Counted from the stretch's first letter, positions 1 to 6,848 are shown. The stretch: DNA of 9,003 nt from Polynucleobacter meluiroseus (GCA_943323725.2 CALPIW020000043.1:1-9003); one strand, 5' to 3'. A program made the numbers and translations. The notes: a model not told the origin generated them from the sequence alone.

Positions 1-1149
1 CCCTTTAATCCGTCCCAACTTCTCCCCGGCGGCCCTCAAGGTCTCCTCCTTCTTGGCGAAGTGGAAGCGGACGTAGCGATGCTCGGGTTCGCGGAAGAAC
101 GACGAGCCGGGCACGCCGGCGACGCCGATCTCCCTGATGAGCCATTCGGCGGCTTCGGTGTCGGTCTTGAAACCGAGCGGCGAGATGTCGAGCAACGAGT
201 AATAAGCGCCCTGCGGCTCGGTGAACTTCAGTCCGGTCGTGGCGAGGATCGACGTGAACAGCGTCCGCTTGGCGGCGTAGAGCGCACCGAGGCCGGCGTA
301 ATAGGAGTCAGGCAGCTCAAGGCCCGCGACGGCGGCTTCCTGCAACGGCGCGGCGGCGCCGACGGTCAGGAAGTCGTGCACCTTACGGGCCTGGGCGATG
401 ACCTGCGGGGCGGCCTGCACGTAACCAAGACGCCAGCCGGTGATGGAATACGTCTTCGAGAGCGAGTTGCAGGTGATGGTGCGTTCGAAGGCGCCGGGTA
501 GCGCGGCGAAATAGACATGCTCGTGCGGAGCGTAGACGATGTGCTCGTAAGGCTCGTCGGTGATGACGAACGCGTCGTGCTCTTCGGCGAGACGCAGGAT
601 GGTCATGAGCTCGGCGCGCGTGAAGACCTTGCCGCAGGGATTGGAGGGATTGCAGACGATGATCGCCTTGGGCTTCTGCGCGAAGGCCTTGGCGAGCTCA
701 TCAGGGTCGAAGGCGAAATCCGGCGCGCGCAATGGCACGTAGATCGGTTCGGCGCCCGAGAGGATCGCGTCGGCGGCGTAGTTCTCGTAGAAGGGTGAGA
801 AGACGATCACCTTGTCGCCCGGATTACAGGCGGTCATCATCGCGACCATCATCGCTTCGGTACTGCCGCAGGTGACGACGAGATGCTGATCCGGGTCGAT
901 GGCGAGGCCGCTGAAGCGGTGGATCTTCTTGGCCAACGCATGGCGGAAGTGCGGGGCGCCCCAGGTGACGGCGTATTGGTGATGCGGCCCCCGGGTGGCG
1001 CGTTCCAAGGCGGCCAGCAGTTCCTCGGGCGGAGAGAAGTCCGGAAAACCCTGCGAGAGGTTGATGGCTCCGTGCTGATTGGCCAGCCGGGTCATCCCGC
1101 GGATGACGGACTCGGTGAAACCGGCGAGGCGGCGGGCGGTCGAAGGCAT
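1..1149 (-). CDS. PLP-dependent aminotransferase, class I/II, methionine/kynurenine aminotransferase-like (C-terminal end cut by window edge)
   Basis: Reading the minus strand from ATG at 1149 gives 383 residues with no stop before the window edge. Family members are about 385-390 residues, so only a few C-terminal residues should be missing. It is a fold-type I PLP enzyme that moves an amino group between an amino acid and a 2-oxo acid in the cytoplasm. Visible landmarks: INLSQGFPDF (29-38), NPSNPCG (167-173), DEPYEH with the cofactor-binding Asp198 and Tyr201, SLSKTYSITGWRLGY with the Schiff-base Lys232, and YVRFHFAKKEE with the substrate-carboxylate Arg361. INLSQGFPDF, RKVHDFLT and the FAKKE tail match my memory of E. 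coli YbdL (methionine aminotransferase) and kynurenine aminotransferases better than aspartate aminotransferase. The exact substrate is inferred. The start is sound: an in-frame TAA lies four codons upstream, and a weak AAGG sits 7 bases before the ATG. It is divergent from the DUF1553 gene. Confidence 0.93.
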   Translation of the reverse strand, partial: MPSTARRLAGFTESVIRGMTRLANQHGAINLSQGFPDFSPPEELLAALERATRGPHHQYAVTWGAPHFRHALAKKIHRFSGLAIDPDQHLVVTCGSTEAMMVAMMTACNPGDKVIVFSPFYENYAADAILSGAEPIYVPLRAPDFAFDPDELAKAFAQKPKAIIVCNPSNPCGKVFTRAELMTILRLAEEHDAFVITDEPYEHIVYAPHEHVYFAALPGAFERTITCNSLSKTYSITGWRLGYVQAAPQVIAQARKVHDFLTVGAAAPLQEAAVAGLELPDSYYAGLGALYAAKRTLFTSILATTGLKFTEPQGAYYSLLDISPLGFKTDTEAAEWLIREIGVAGVPGSSFFREPEHRYVRFHFAKKEETLRAAGEKLGRIKG

Positions 1150-1314
1150 GACCAGACCTTAGGCTCCAAGGACAGCCTCAGGCAATCCCGAGAGGAATCG
1201 GACAGGAAACCGGACCTAAAAGGATACAGCGGGACGGTTGACCGATGACCCTGATTCGACTCATTCTGGAGAACGGGCGGAACCCCACCCGCCCCGCCCT
1301 GTCCCCTCTTTCAG
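1150..1314. promoter_or_regulatory. Divergent intergenic region between aminotransferase and DUF1553 operon
   Basis: These 165 bases separate two divergently transcribed genes, so promoters for both should lie here. I could not pick out a convincing -35/-10 pair in either direction. A GC-rich inverted repeat sits just before the plus-strand start: gggcgg at 1275-1280 can pair with ccgccc at 1289-1294 or 1294-1299. It could fold in the 5' leader, but in GC-rich DNA this may be chance. No Shine-Dalgarno sequence precedes the ATG at 1315; the bases there are pyrimidine-rich (ccctctttcag). Confidence 0.4.
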
Positions 1315-4300
1315 ATGCGCCGTCTTCTGCCCATTTTCCTGAGCCTCACCGCGCTCGCCGCCGCCGAGACGGTCCCGGCTTGGACCTTCGACGGCCAGCC
1401 CACCCCGGAACTGTCCGCCGTCGGCAACGTCCGCCTCAAGCAGGCCGGTCCGCGTCGCCCGGATTATCCCCGTTTCGACACCCAGAACATCGCGCCAACT
1501 TTCGACGGGAAAGGCGCCCGTCTGGTGATCAAGGACCCGGGCGCGGACAGCGTCTTCGACTTCAAGAACGGCGATGCCTTCACGGTCGAAGCCTGGGTCC
1601 GACCCGAAGGCCTGCGCAAAGGCGAGAACGCCACGATCATCGGCAAGGGTCGTACCGATCCCAAGGGCCCGACCCCGAACAACCAGAACTGGGCCGTGCG
1701 CCTCCGCGTACTCTACGATACCGCCTGCCTCAACTTCCTCTTCGCCACGCCGGCTTCCGGCAAAGACGTCCAGTGGCATCGCTGGACGACGCCCACGGGC
1801 TTCCCCAACGACGGCCGCTGGCACCACGTCGCGGTGCGTTACGAATTCGGCAAGCCGGAGAGCATCCGCGGCTGGATCGACGGCAAGGAGATCAAGGGCT
1901 CGTGGGACATGGACGGCGCGACGACCGAGGCTCCCGTGGTCGATGATGCTCCCGTCTGGATCGGCTCTTCCCAGGGCGGCCTCGCCAACAGCAGCTTTCG
2001 CGGCGCGATCGACGAGATCCGTCTCTATCGCGCTATTGTCCCTTCGCAGGAGATCGCCGGCCGCTTCGCCACCACTTTGCCCCCGGTCGTGAAGGCCGAA
2101 GTCGCGCAGGTCGGCCCGAGCCCCAACGCCGGTAACGACAGCGCCAGCGGCACGAAGGCCGCCAAGGCACCGGAAGTCACCCGCACGGCGCCGAAGGTCG
2201 ATTGGACCACCGTCACGAACGGCCAGGTGCGCGTCGAACTCTGCGAAACCTGGAAGCCGACCACCAACGTCTGGCCGGACAAGCCCCTCGCCGTGACCGA
2301 CAGCTACGTCGCCCCGGCCTTCGGCTTAGCCCGCGTGCCGGAAAAATACGTCGACACCGGCGTGCGCGCCGAACGCGGACATCCTTATTTCCTCCGCGCC
2401 CTCGGCGTCGTGAAACTTCCCGCCGGCAAGCACCGCCTCCTCCTCCGCGGCCGCGGCGCCTCGGCGCTCTTCGTCGATGGCAAGCTCATCGCCAAGACGC
2501 CGTTCCCTCCGCCCGCTACGGACAACAAGCCCGTGAAGGCGCAGGACGACTACCTCGACCTCGGCGGAGACTTCCGCTTCGCCCCGCCGGGCAACCGCGA
2601 CGCCTGGGCGGAATTCGAGACCAAGGGCGGCGAGCACCGTATCGTGCTCGAATCCGTCGTGGGTTATGCCATCAACACCAAGGGAGCCCGCCGCCGCCCC
2701 GAACTCGGTGAGACCATCGCCGCGATCTCCCTCGCCGGCCGCACCGACTGGCAGCTGCTTTCGCCCTCCGGAGAAACCCCGGCTTATAACGACGCCGGCT
2801 GGGCCGCTTACGCCGCGCAGGAAGAAGAACGCCTCGCGCGCGTCGACGCCGCCGCCCGCGCCGCCGCCCGCGCGAGCCAAGGCGAGTACTGGCAGAAGCG
2901 CCGCGAAGCCGCGAAGCAGTGGCTCGGCCGCACGCCGGAGACCCCCGTGCCCGCGCTGGCTCCGGGTTTCCCGGCGAACAACCCGATCGACCATTTCCTC
3001 GCCCAGAAGATCGTCGGCTACCAGACCCAGGTCAAAGCCGTGAAGCAAGGGGGGGTCGAATTCTACGCGCAGATCCAGCCGATCCTCGAGGCCAGCTGCC
3101 TCGAATGTCACCAAGGCGGCAAGCCCAAGGGCGGCCTGCACCTCGACACCCTCGCCGGCGCGCTCAAGGGCGGCAAGAGCGACGGCGCGGCCATCGTGCC
3201 CGGCGACCCGGCCAAGAGCTCCCTGCTGGCTCGCATCCGTTCCGACGATCCCGACGAGATGATGCCGCCGAAGGGCCATCGCCTCGCCGCCGCCGACGTC
3301 GCGCTCATCGAACAGTGGATCGAGGAAGGCGCCGCCTGGCCGGAATACCGCCCGCTCTCGACGCGCCTCACGCCGCTGACCGACGACCTCGCCTTCCTGC
3401 GCCGCGTGACTCTCGATACCGTCGGCGTACCGCCCTCCGCCGACGAGATTGCCGCCTTCGCCGCCGACACTTCCTCCGACAAACGCGCCAAGGCCATCGA
3501 CCGCCTGCTCGCCGACCCGCGCGCCGCCGACCACGGCATGGGCTACTGGCAGGACGTCCTCGCCGAGAACCCGAACATCCTCAACCCGACCCTCAACAAC
3601 TCCGGCCCCTTCCGCTGGTGGATCCACGAATCGCTCGTCGACCGCAAGCCGCTCGACCTGATGGTCACCGAACTCCTGCGCCTCAAGGGTTCGTCCACTG
3701 TCGGTGGCCCCGCGGGTTTCGGGCTCGCCTCGCAGAACGACGTCCCCATGGCCGCCAAGGCCACCATCGTCACCACGGCCTTCCTCGGCGTGGAGACCAA
3801 GTGCGCGCGCTGCCACGACTCGCCCGCCCACACGTCGAAGCAGGAACAGGTCTTCGCCCTCGCCGCGCTGCTCGAGACCAAGGCCGTCAAAGTGCCCGCC
3901 ACCAGTAGCGTCTCCATGGCCAAGCTGCGCGAGGGCGGCCGCAAGCCCCTGATCGAAGTCACCCTTGAACCTGGCACGTCCGTCGAACCGCACTGGCCCT
4001 TCCCGGAGTTCTCACAAGAAAGCGTCGCCGACGAACTTGCCCTCGACCCCAACGATCCCCGCGACCGCCTCGCGACGCTCGTCACCGCCCCGCAGAACGA
4101 ACGCTTCGCCCAGGTGATGGCCAACCGGATCTGGACCCGCCTGATGGGCCGCGGACTCGTCGACCAACCCTGGGACTGGGAACGCTCCAAGCACTCCCAC
4201 CCCGCGCTCCTTCGCTGGCTCGGCCGCGAACTCGTCCGCAGCGGCTACGACGCCGATCACGTGCGCCGGCTCATCCTGAACTCGCACGCCTACCAGCGCG

Positions 4301-5073
4301 CGACCGACTTCACGCAGAAGCTGCCCAACCCGCTCTACGTCGCGCCCGCCCCGCGCCGGCTCTCGGCCGAACAGGTCGTGGATTCCATGTTCGCGACAAC
4401 CGGGAAGCCCTTCCGCACCGAGGAAGCCAGCCTCGACATCGACAGCATCCGCGAACAGGCGAACTCCGTCACGCTCGGCCAGCCGCGCCGCGCCTGGATG
4501 CTGACCTCGACCTCCAACGAACGCGACCGACCCGCCCTTGCCCTGCCCCGCATCCAGGCCGTCTGCGACGTCATGGCCGCCTTCGGCGGGCGCGCCAGCC
4601 GTCCCGACCCGGTGACCGACCGCGAATCCTCCGCCAACTCCCTCCAGCCCGCGATTCTCAGCAACGGCACGATGGGCACGTGGGTGACGCGCCTCAGCGA
4701 TGACCACGGCGTCACCGCCCTTGCCTTCGACGCCAAGTCACCAGCGGGCTTCGTCGACGAACTCTTCGTACGCGTGCTCACGCGCCACCCGACCGCCGCC
4801 GAGAAGGCCAAGTATGAGGCCTACCTCGCCGACGGCTTCGCCGACCGCGTCCTGCCCCCGCCGCTCTACGCCCCGCCCGGCAAGCGCAAGCCGGCCTATT
4901 ACGTCTCGTGGTCCAACCACCTGAACGACCTGGCCACCACCGTCCGCATGCAGGAGGAAGCCGCCGCCCGTAAGGGTGACCCGGCAACACCCCGCCTGAC
5001 GGACGCGTGGCGTCGTCGCGCCGAAGACGTGGTCTGGGCGCTCGTCAACTCCCCCGAATTCCTTTACTACTGA
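1315..5073 (+). CDS. Exported LamG / PA14-like / PSCyt1-DUF1549-DUF1553 protein with two CxxCH haem motifs
   Basis: The 1252-residue protein opens with a Sec-type signal (MRRLLPIFLSLTALAAA, cleavage near residue 17), so it should act outside the cytoplasmic membrane. Domains in order: a LamG/concanavalin-like fold at about 25-250 (FTVEAWVRPEG at 89-99, WHHVAV, DEIRLY at 233-238); an Ala/Pro linker; a PA14-like beta region at about 303-480 (VKLPAGKHRLLLRGRG, LFVDGK), assigned by resemblance only; a charged helix at about 500-540; PSCyt1 with CLECH (Cys595, Cys598, His599) and possible axial Met649/Met650 in MMPPKGH; DUF1549 (PSCyt2) at about 683-890 with CARCHD (Cys830, Cys833, His834); and DUF1553 (PSD1) from about 900 to the end, closing with WALVNSPEFLYY as is usual for the family. 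ATG 1315 is the only ATG/GTG/TTG start after the in-frame stop at 1252. A role in redox or polysaccharide processing is often guessed, but the family's activity is not established. Confidence 0.93.
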   Translation: MRRLLPIFLSLTALAAAETVPAWTFDGQPTPELSAVGNVRLKQAGPRRPDYPRFDTQNIAPTFDGKGARLVIKDPGADSVFDFKNGDAFTVEAWVRPEGLRKGENATIIGKGRTDPKGPTPNNQNWAVRLRVLYDTACLNFLFATPASGKDVQWHRWTTPTGFPNDGRWHHVAVRYEFGKPESIRGWIDGKEIKGSWDMDGATTEAPVVDDAPVWIGSSQGGLANSSFRGAIDEIRLYRAIVPSQEIAGRFATTLPPVVKAEVAQVGPSPNAGNDSASGTKAAKAPEVTRTAPKVDWTTVTNGQVRVELCETWKPTTNVWPDKPLAVTDSYVAPAFGLARVPEKYVDTGVRAERGHPYFLRALGVVKLPAGKHRLLLRGRGASALFVDGKLIAKTPFPPPATDNKPVKAQDDYLDLGGDFRFAPPGNRDAWAEFETKGGEHRIVLESVVGYAINTKGARRRPELGETIAAISLAGRTDWQLLSPSGETPAYNDAGWAAYAAQEEERLARVDAAARAAARASQGEYWQKRREAAKQWLGRTPETPVPALAPGFPANNPIDHFLAQKIVGYQTQVKAVKQGGVEFYAQIQPILEASCLECHQGGKPKGGLHLDTLAGALKGGKSDGAAIVPGDPAKSSLLARIRSDDPDEMMPPKGHRLAAADVALIEQWIEEGAAWPEYRPLSTRLTPLTDDLAFLRRVTLDTVGVPPSADEIAAFAADTSSDKRAKAIDRLLADPRAADHGMGYWQDVLAENPNILNPTLNNSGPFRWWIHESLVDRKPLDLMVTELLRLKGSSTVGGPAGFGLASQNDVPMAAKATIVTTAFLGVETKCARCHDSPAHTSKQEQVFALAALLETKAVKVPATSSVSMAKLREGGRKPLIEVTLEPGTSVEPHWPFPEFSQESVADELALDPNDPRDRLATLVTAPQNERFAQVMANRIWTRLMGRGLVDQPWDWERSKHSHPALLRWLGRELVRSGYDADHVRRLILNSHAYQRATDFTQKLPNPLYVAPAPRRLSAEQVVDSMFATTGKPFRTEEASLDIDSIREQANSVTLGQPRRAWMLTSTSNERDRPALALPRIQAVCDVMAAFGGRASRPDPVTDRESSANSLQPAILSNGTMGTWVTRLSDDHGVTALAFDAKSPAGFVDELFVRVLTRHPTAAEKAKYEAYLADGFADRVLPPPLYAPPGKRKPAYYVSWSNHLNDLATTVRMQEEAAARKGDPATPRLTDAWRRRAEDVVWALVNSPEFLYY

Positions 5074-5077
5074 TCCC

Positions 5078-6343
5078 ATGGACCGCCGCTCCTTCGTCAC
5101 CGCCCTCGGCCTCGCGCCGTTCGCCGCCTCGCCGCTCCTGGCCAACTCAGGCGCGACCGGCCCCAAGGGCAAGGCCGAGCATTGCATCTTCATCTGGCTC
5201 GGCGGCGGCATGGGCCAGGCCGACACGTTCGACCCGAAGGCCGTCGGCGACAACAAGGCCACGAAGAAGAAGCCCGGCTCGCTCTACCCTTCCATCGAGA
5301 CCTCCGTCCCCGGCGTGCGCCTCTGCGAGCACCTCCCCCGCACGGCGAAGCTGATGGAACACGTGACCGCGGTCCGCTCGGTGAACCACAAGGTCATCGA
5401 CGAGCATGCGTTCGCCACGAACCTCGTGCACACCGGCCGCATGATCAGCGGCAACGCCGTCTATCCTTCCATCGGCTCGATCGTCGCGCACCGCCGCGGC
5501 GCCGCCGACCCGTCCGTCCCCGCCTACATGCTCATCGGTTACCCGAACGTGAGCCGCGGCCCGGGCTTCCTCGGCATCAAGGACGGCTACATCTACCTCG
5601 TCGACACCGAGACCGGCCCGAACGGCTTCACGACCCCGGGCGAAGTCTCGCCCGAACGTAAAGACGCCCGCCTGGCCTTGCTCGAAGCCCTCGGTGAGCG
5701 CGCCCCCGGCGGTTCGGCCGTCGAGGAATACGCGGCCGCGCAGCAGGAAGCCTTCCGTCTGGCGGGGCCTTCGTTCATGCGTCACTTCGACCTCAAGCAG
5801 GAGTCGCCCGCCGTGCGCGCCTCCTACGGCGGCGAGTTCGGCCAGCGCTGCCTGCTCGCCCGTCGCCTCGTGCAGGGCGGCGTGCGCTTCGTCGAAGTCT
5901 CGCACAACCTCAACTTCATCAACGGCGCCGGCTGGGACGTGCATAACGAAGGCATCGACAACCAGCACATCCTCATCCGCGAACTCGACCACGCCCTCGC
6001 CGGCCTGATCGAGGACCTCAAGCGCACCGGGATGCTCGACAAGACGCTCGTCGTCATCGGCACCGAGTTCGGTCGTCCGCCGGAATTCGACGGCAAGGGC
6101 GGCCGCGGCCACCAGGGCACGGCGTTCTCGATGATCCTCGCCGGCGGTGGCCTGAAGCACTGCGGCGCCTACGGCCAGACCGACGACCTCTCGAAGAAGG
6201 TCGTGGAGAACCCCGTCAGCATTCCGGACTTCCACGCCACGATCCTGGCCGCCCTGAACGTCGACACCTCCCGCGACCTCATGGCCGGCTCCCGTCCCGT
6301 CCCCGTGACCGACGGCGGCACCCCGATCGCGAGGTTGTTCTAA
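5078..6343 (+). CDS. DUF1501 family protein (alkaline phosphatase/sulfatase-like fold), exported, partner of the DUF1553 gene
   Basis: The protein has 421 residues, close to the usual length for shorter DUF1501 members. The N-terminus MDRRSFVTALGLAPFAASPLLA has paired arginines followed by a hydrophobic stretch, which fits a Tat-type leader as in many DUF1501 proteins. The family core is clear: FIWLGGGMGQADTFDPK at 38-54, RSVNHKVIDEHAFATNLVHTG around 100-120, GGEFGQRCLLARRLVQGGVRFVEV at 251-274, GTEFGRPPEFDGKGGRGHQG at 328-347, and the closing SIPDFHATILAALNVD. DUF1501 belongs to the alkaline phosphatase-like superfamily; its substrates are largely unknown. It starts 4 bases after the DUF1553 stop, with no Shine-Dalgarno sequence in that space, so translational coupling is likely. 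These two families are commonly adjacent in Planctomycetota and Verrucomicrobiota, which suggests joint action. Oddity: the segment I remember as GGRDH in many relatives reads GGRGH here (Gly344, His345). Confidence 0.93.
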   Translation: MDRRSFVTALGLAPFAASPLLANSGATGPKGKAEHCIFIWLGGGMGQADTFDPKAVGDNKATKKKPGSLYPSIETSVPGVRLCEHLPRTAKLMEHVTAVRSVNHKVIDEHAFATNLVHTGRMISGNAVYPSIGSIVAHRRGAADPSVPAYMLIGYPNVSRGPGFLGIKDGYIYLVDTETGPNGFTTPGEVSPERKDARLALLEALGERAPGGSAVEEYAAAQQEAFRLAGPSFMRHFDLKQESPAVRASYGGEFGQRCLLARRLVQGGVRFVEVSHNLNFINGAGWDVHNEGIDNQHILIRELDHALAGLIEDLKRTGMLDKTLVVIGTEFGRPPEFDGKGGRGHQGTAFSMILAGGGLKHCGAYGQTDDLSKKVVENPVSIPDFHATILAALNVDTSRDLMAGSRPVPVTDGGTPIARLF

Positions 6344-6356
6344 ACAAATAGGTAAA

Positions 6357-6387
6357 GGCGGTTAGCGGTTGGCGGATAGCGGTTGGG
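6357..6387. repeat. Heptamer tandem repeat (consensus RGCGGTT), left arm of large inverted repeat
   Basis: The bases read GGCGGTT AGCGGTT GGCGGAT AGCGGTT GGG, four units of 7. The first 19 bases (6357-6375) are the exact reverse complement of 6747-6765. The match extends outward over GGTA (6351-6354) with two mismatches between. It starts 13 bases after the DUF1501 stop codon. Confidence 0.9.
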
Positions 6388-6392
6388 AAGAA

Positions 6393-6523
6393 AGACAACG
6401 CGCCAAAGGGAGACCGGAGACCGGATGATTGGCTGGGGGGCATTATAGATGTCGCAGGGAAGAGACCCGAGACCTGGAAATGGGGCCCCAGCCAATCCTC
6501 CGGTTTCCCTTTGAGTTTTGTCT
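6393..6523. repeat. Long imperfect inverted repeat (hairpin with 38-46 base arms)
   Basis: The left arm is 6393-6438 and the right arm 6486-6523, with about 47 bases between. The inner 18 bases, CCGGATGATTGGCTGGGG (6421-6438), pair with CCCCAGCCAATCCTCCGG (6486-6503) with one mismatch. Pairing continues outward: CAAAGGGAGACCGG on the left with CCGGTTTCCCTTTG on the right (one mismatch), then AGACAA with TTGTCT. The left arm has one extra 7-base unit (GAGACCG at 6410-6416 and 6417-6423), which bulges out of the pairing. The loop side carries another 7-base repeat, AGAGACC CGAGACC (6461-6474). It could fold as RNA downstream of the DUF1501 gene or be a remnant of a small mobile element. Confidence 0.75.
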
Positions 6524-6524
6524 C

Positions 6525-6688
6525 TAGGTAGGGCTGACCACCCTTGGTCAGCCGTTCGCCGCAGGGCGAACCAAGGTAGGGGCACGATTCATCGTGCCCT
6601 CTTCTGCGGAAGGCGTAGCGAAGCCACGCCCCTACCCTCGGCCGCCCTGCGGCGACCCTAGGTCAGCACGCAGTGCTGACCCTACCTA
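6525..6688. repeat. Composite REP/BIME-like hairpin cluster bounded by TAGGTAGGG / CCCTACCTA
   Basis: The cluster is bounded by the perfect 9-base inverted repeat TAGGTAGGG (6525-6533) and CCCTACCTA (6680-6688). Inside are four hairpins each preceded directly by GTAG on one strand. Plus strand: GTAG 6528-6531 before ggctgacc/ggtcagcc (6532-6553), and GTAG 6576-6579 before gggcacga/tcgtgccc (6580-6599). Minus strand: GTAG at 6635-6632 before an 8-pair stem with one G-T pair (6630-6612), and GTAG at 6685-6682 before a 9-pair stem (6681-6661). Smaller hairpins with a CCGCAG core lie between: 6554-6571 plus, 6601-6612 minus, 6641-6653 minus. GTAG plus hairpin is the layout of REP elements that RAYT transposases recognise. 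Assignment to that class is inferred, as no transposase is visible. Confidence 0.7.
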
Positions 6689-6705
6689 AAGGCATGCACT
6701 CCCCC

Positions 6706-6733
6706 GATACTCGATACTCAATACTCCATACTC
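6706..6733. repeat. Heptamer tandem repeat, NATACTC x4
   Basis: Four consecutive 7-base units, GATACTC GATACTC AATACTC CATACTC, differ only in their first base. This AT-richer tract sits between the hairpin cluster and the right arm of the large inverted repeat. No promoter or binding-site role can be read from it. Confidence 0.9.
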
Positions 6734-6743
6734 TCAGCATCCC

Positions 6744-6771
6744 CAACCGCCAACCGCTAACCGCCAATACC
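6744..6771. repeat. Heptamer tandem repeat (YAACCGC), right arm of large inverted repeat
   Basis: The bases read CAACCGC CAACCGC TAACCGC and then CAATACC. Positions 6747-6765 are the exact reverse complement of 6357-6375. This arm holds one repeat unit fewer than the left arm, as expected if units are gained or lost by slippage. Confidence 0.9.
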
Positions 6772-6776
6772 AACGC

Positions 6777-6819
6777 TTGCACCTTTGCACAGGCCGCAGG
6801 CCGATTTGCACCTTTGCAA
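6777..6819. repeat. Direct repeat of TTGCACCTTTGCA around a short hairpin
   Basis: TTGCACCTTTGCA occurs at 6777-6789 and again at 6806-6818. Each copy can be read as two near-identical 7-base units (TTGCACC, TTTGCAM). Between them is the small palindrome GGCC-GCA-GGCC (6792-6802), which carries the same CCGCAG core as the minor hairpins of the neighbouring cluster. Confidence 0.85.
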
Positions 6820-6848
6820 TAGGGACAGCACGCGGTGCTGTCCCTACC
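6820..6848 (-). repeat. REP-like hairpin with 12-pair stem downstream of hemH
   Basis: The stem is perfect: TAGGGACAGCAC (6820-6831), loop GCG, GTGCTGTCCCTA (6835-6846). On the minus strand GTAG (6847-6844) begins the unit, as in the neighbouring cluster, and its core CAGCACGCGGTGCTG differs at one base from the CAGCACGCAGTGCTG core at 6664-6678. It lies 11 bases beyond the hemH stop codon. It may protect or end the hemH message, but no T-run follows on the minus strand, so I do not call it an intrinsic terminator. Confidence 0.75.

Noticed and set aside
544..561. DEPYEH instead of DEVYEH in the aminotransferase as an active-site change
   Set aside because: The functional Asp198 and Tyr201 are kept, and DEPYE is found in other aminotransferases, so this is normal variation.
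2326..3993. 555-residue open frame on the minus strand
   Set aside because: It lies wholly antisense to the DUF1553 gene, has a low-complexity Gly/Ala/Val/Arg/Glu composition and no family motif. It arises from the strong third-position GC bias of the real gene.
5147..6235. 362-residue open frame on the minus strand
   Set aside because: It is antisense to the DUF1501 gene, with the same biased composition and no recognisable domain.
6340..6585. 81-residue frame on the minus strand as a possible small protein
   Set aside because: It crosses the heptamer tract, the long hairpin and part of the hairpin cluster, has no ribosome-binding site, and overlaps the DUF1501 stop codon.
6357..6819. Possible CRISPR array
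   Set aside because: The repeats are 7 bases long and directly tandem or inverted. There are no 24-40 base direct repeats with unique spacers and no cas genes.
6820..6846. Intrinsic terminator for hemH
   Set aside because: The stem is strong, but no T-run follows it on the minus strand, and the same hairpin family occurs elsewhere in the region, so a repeat-element call fits better.
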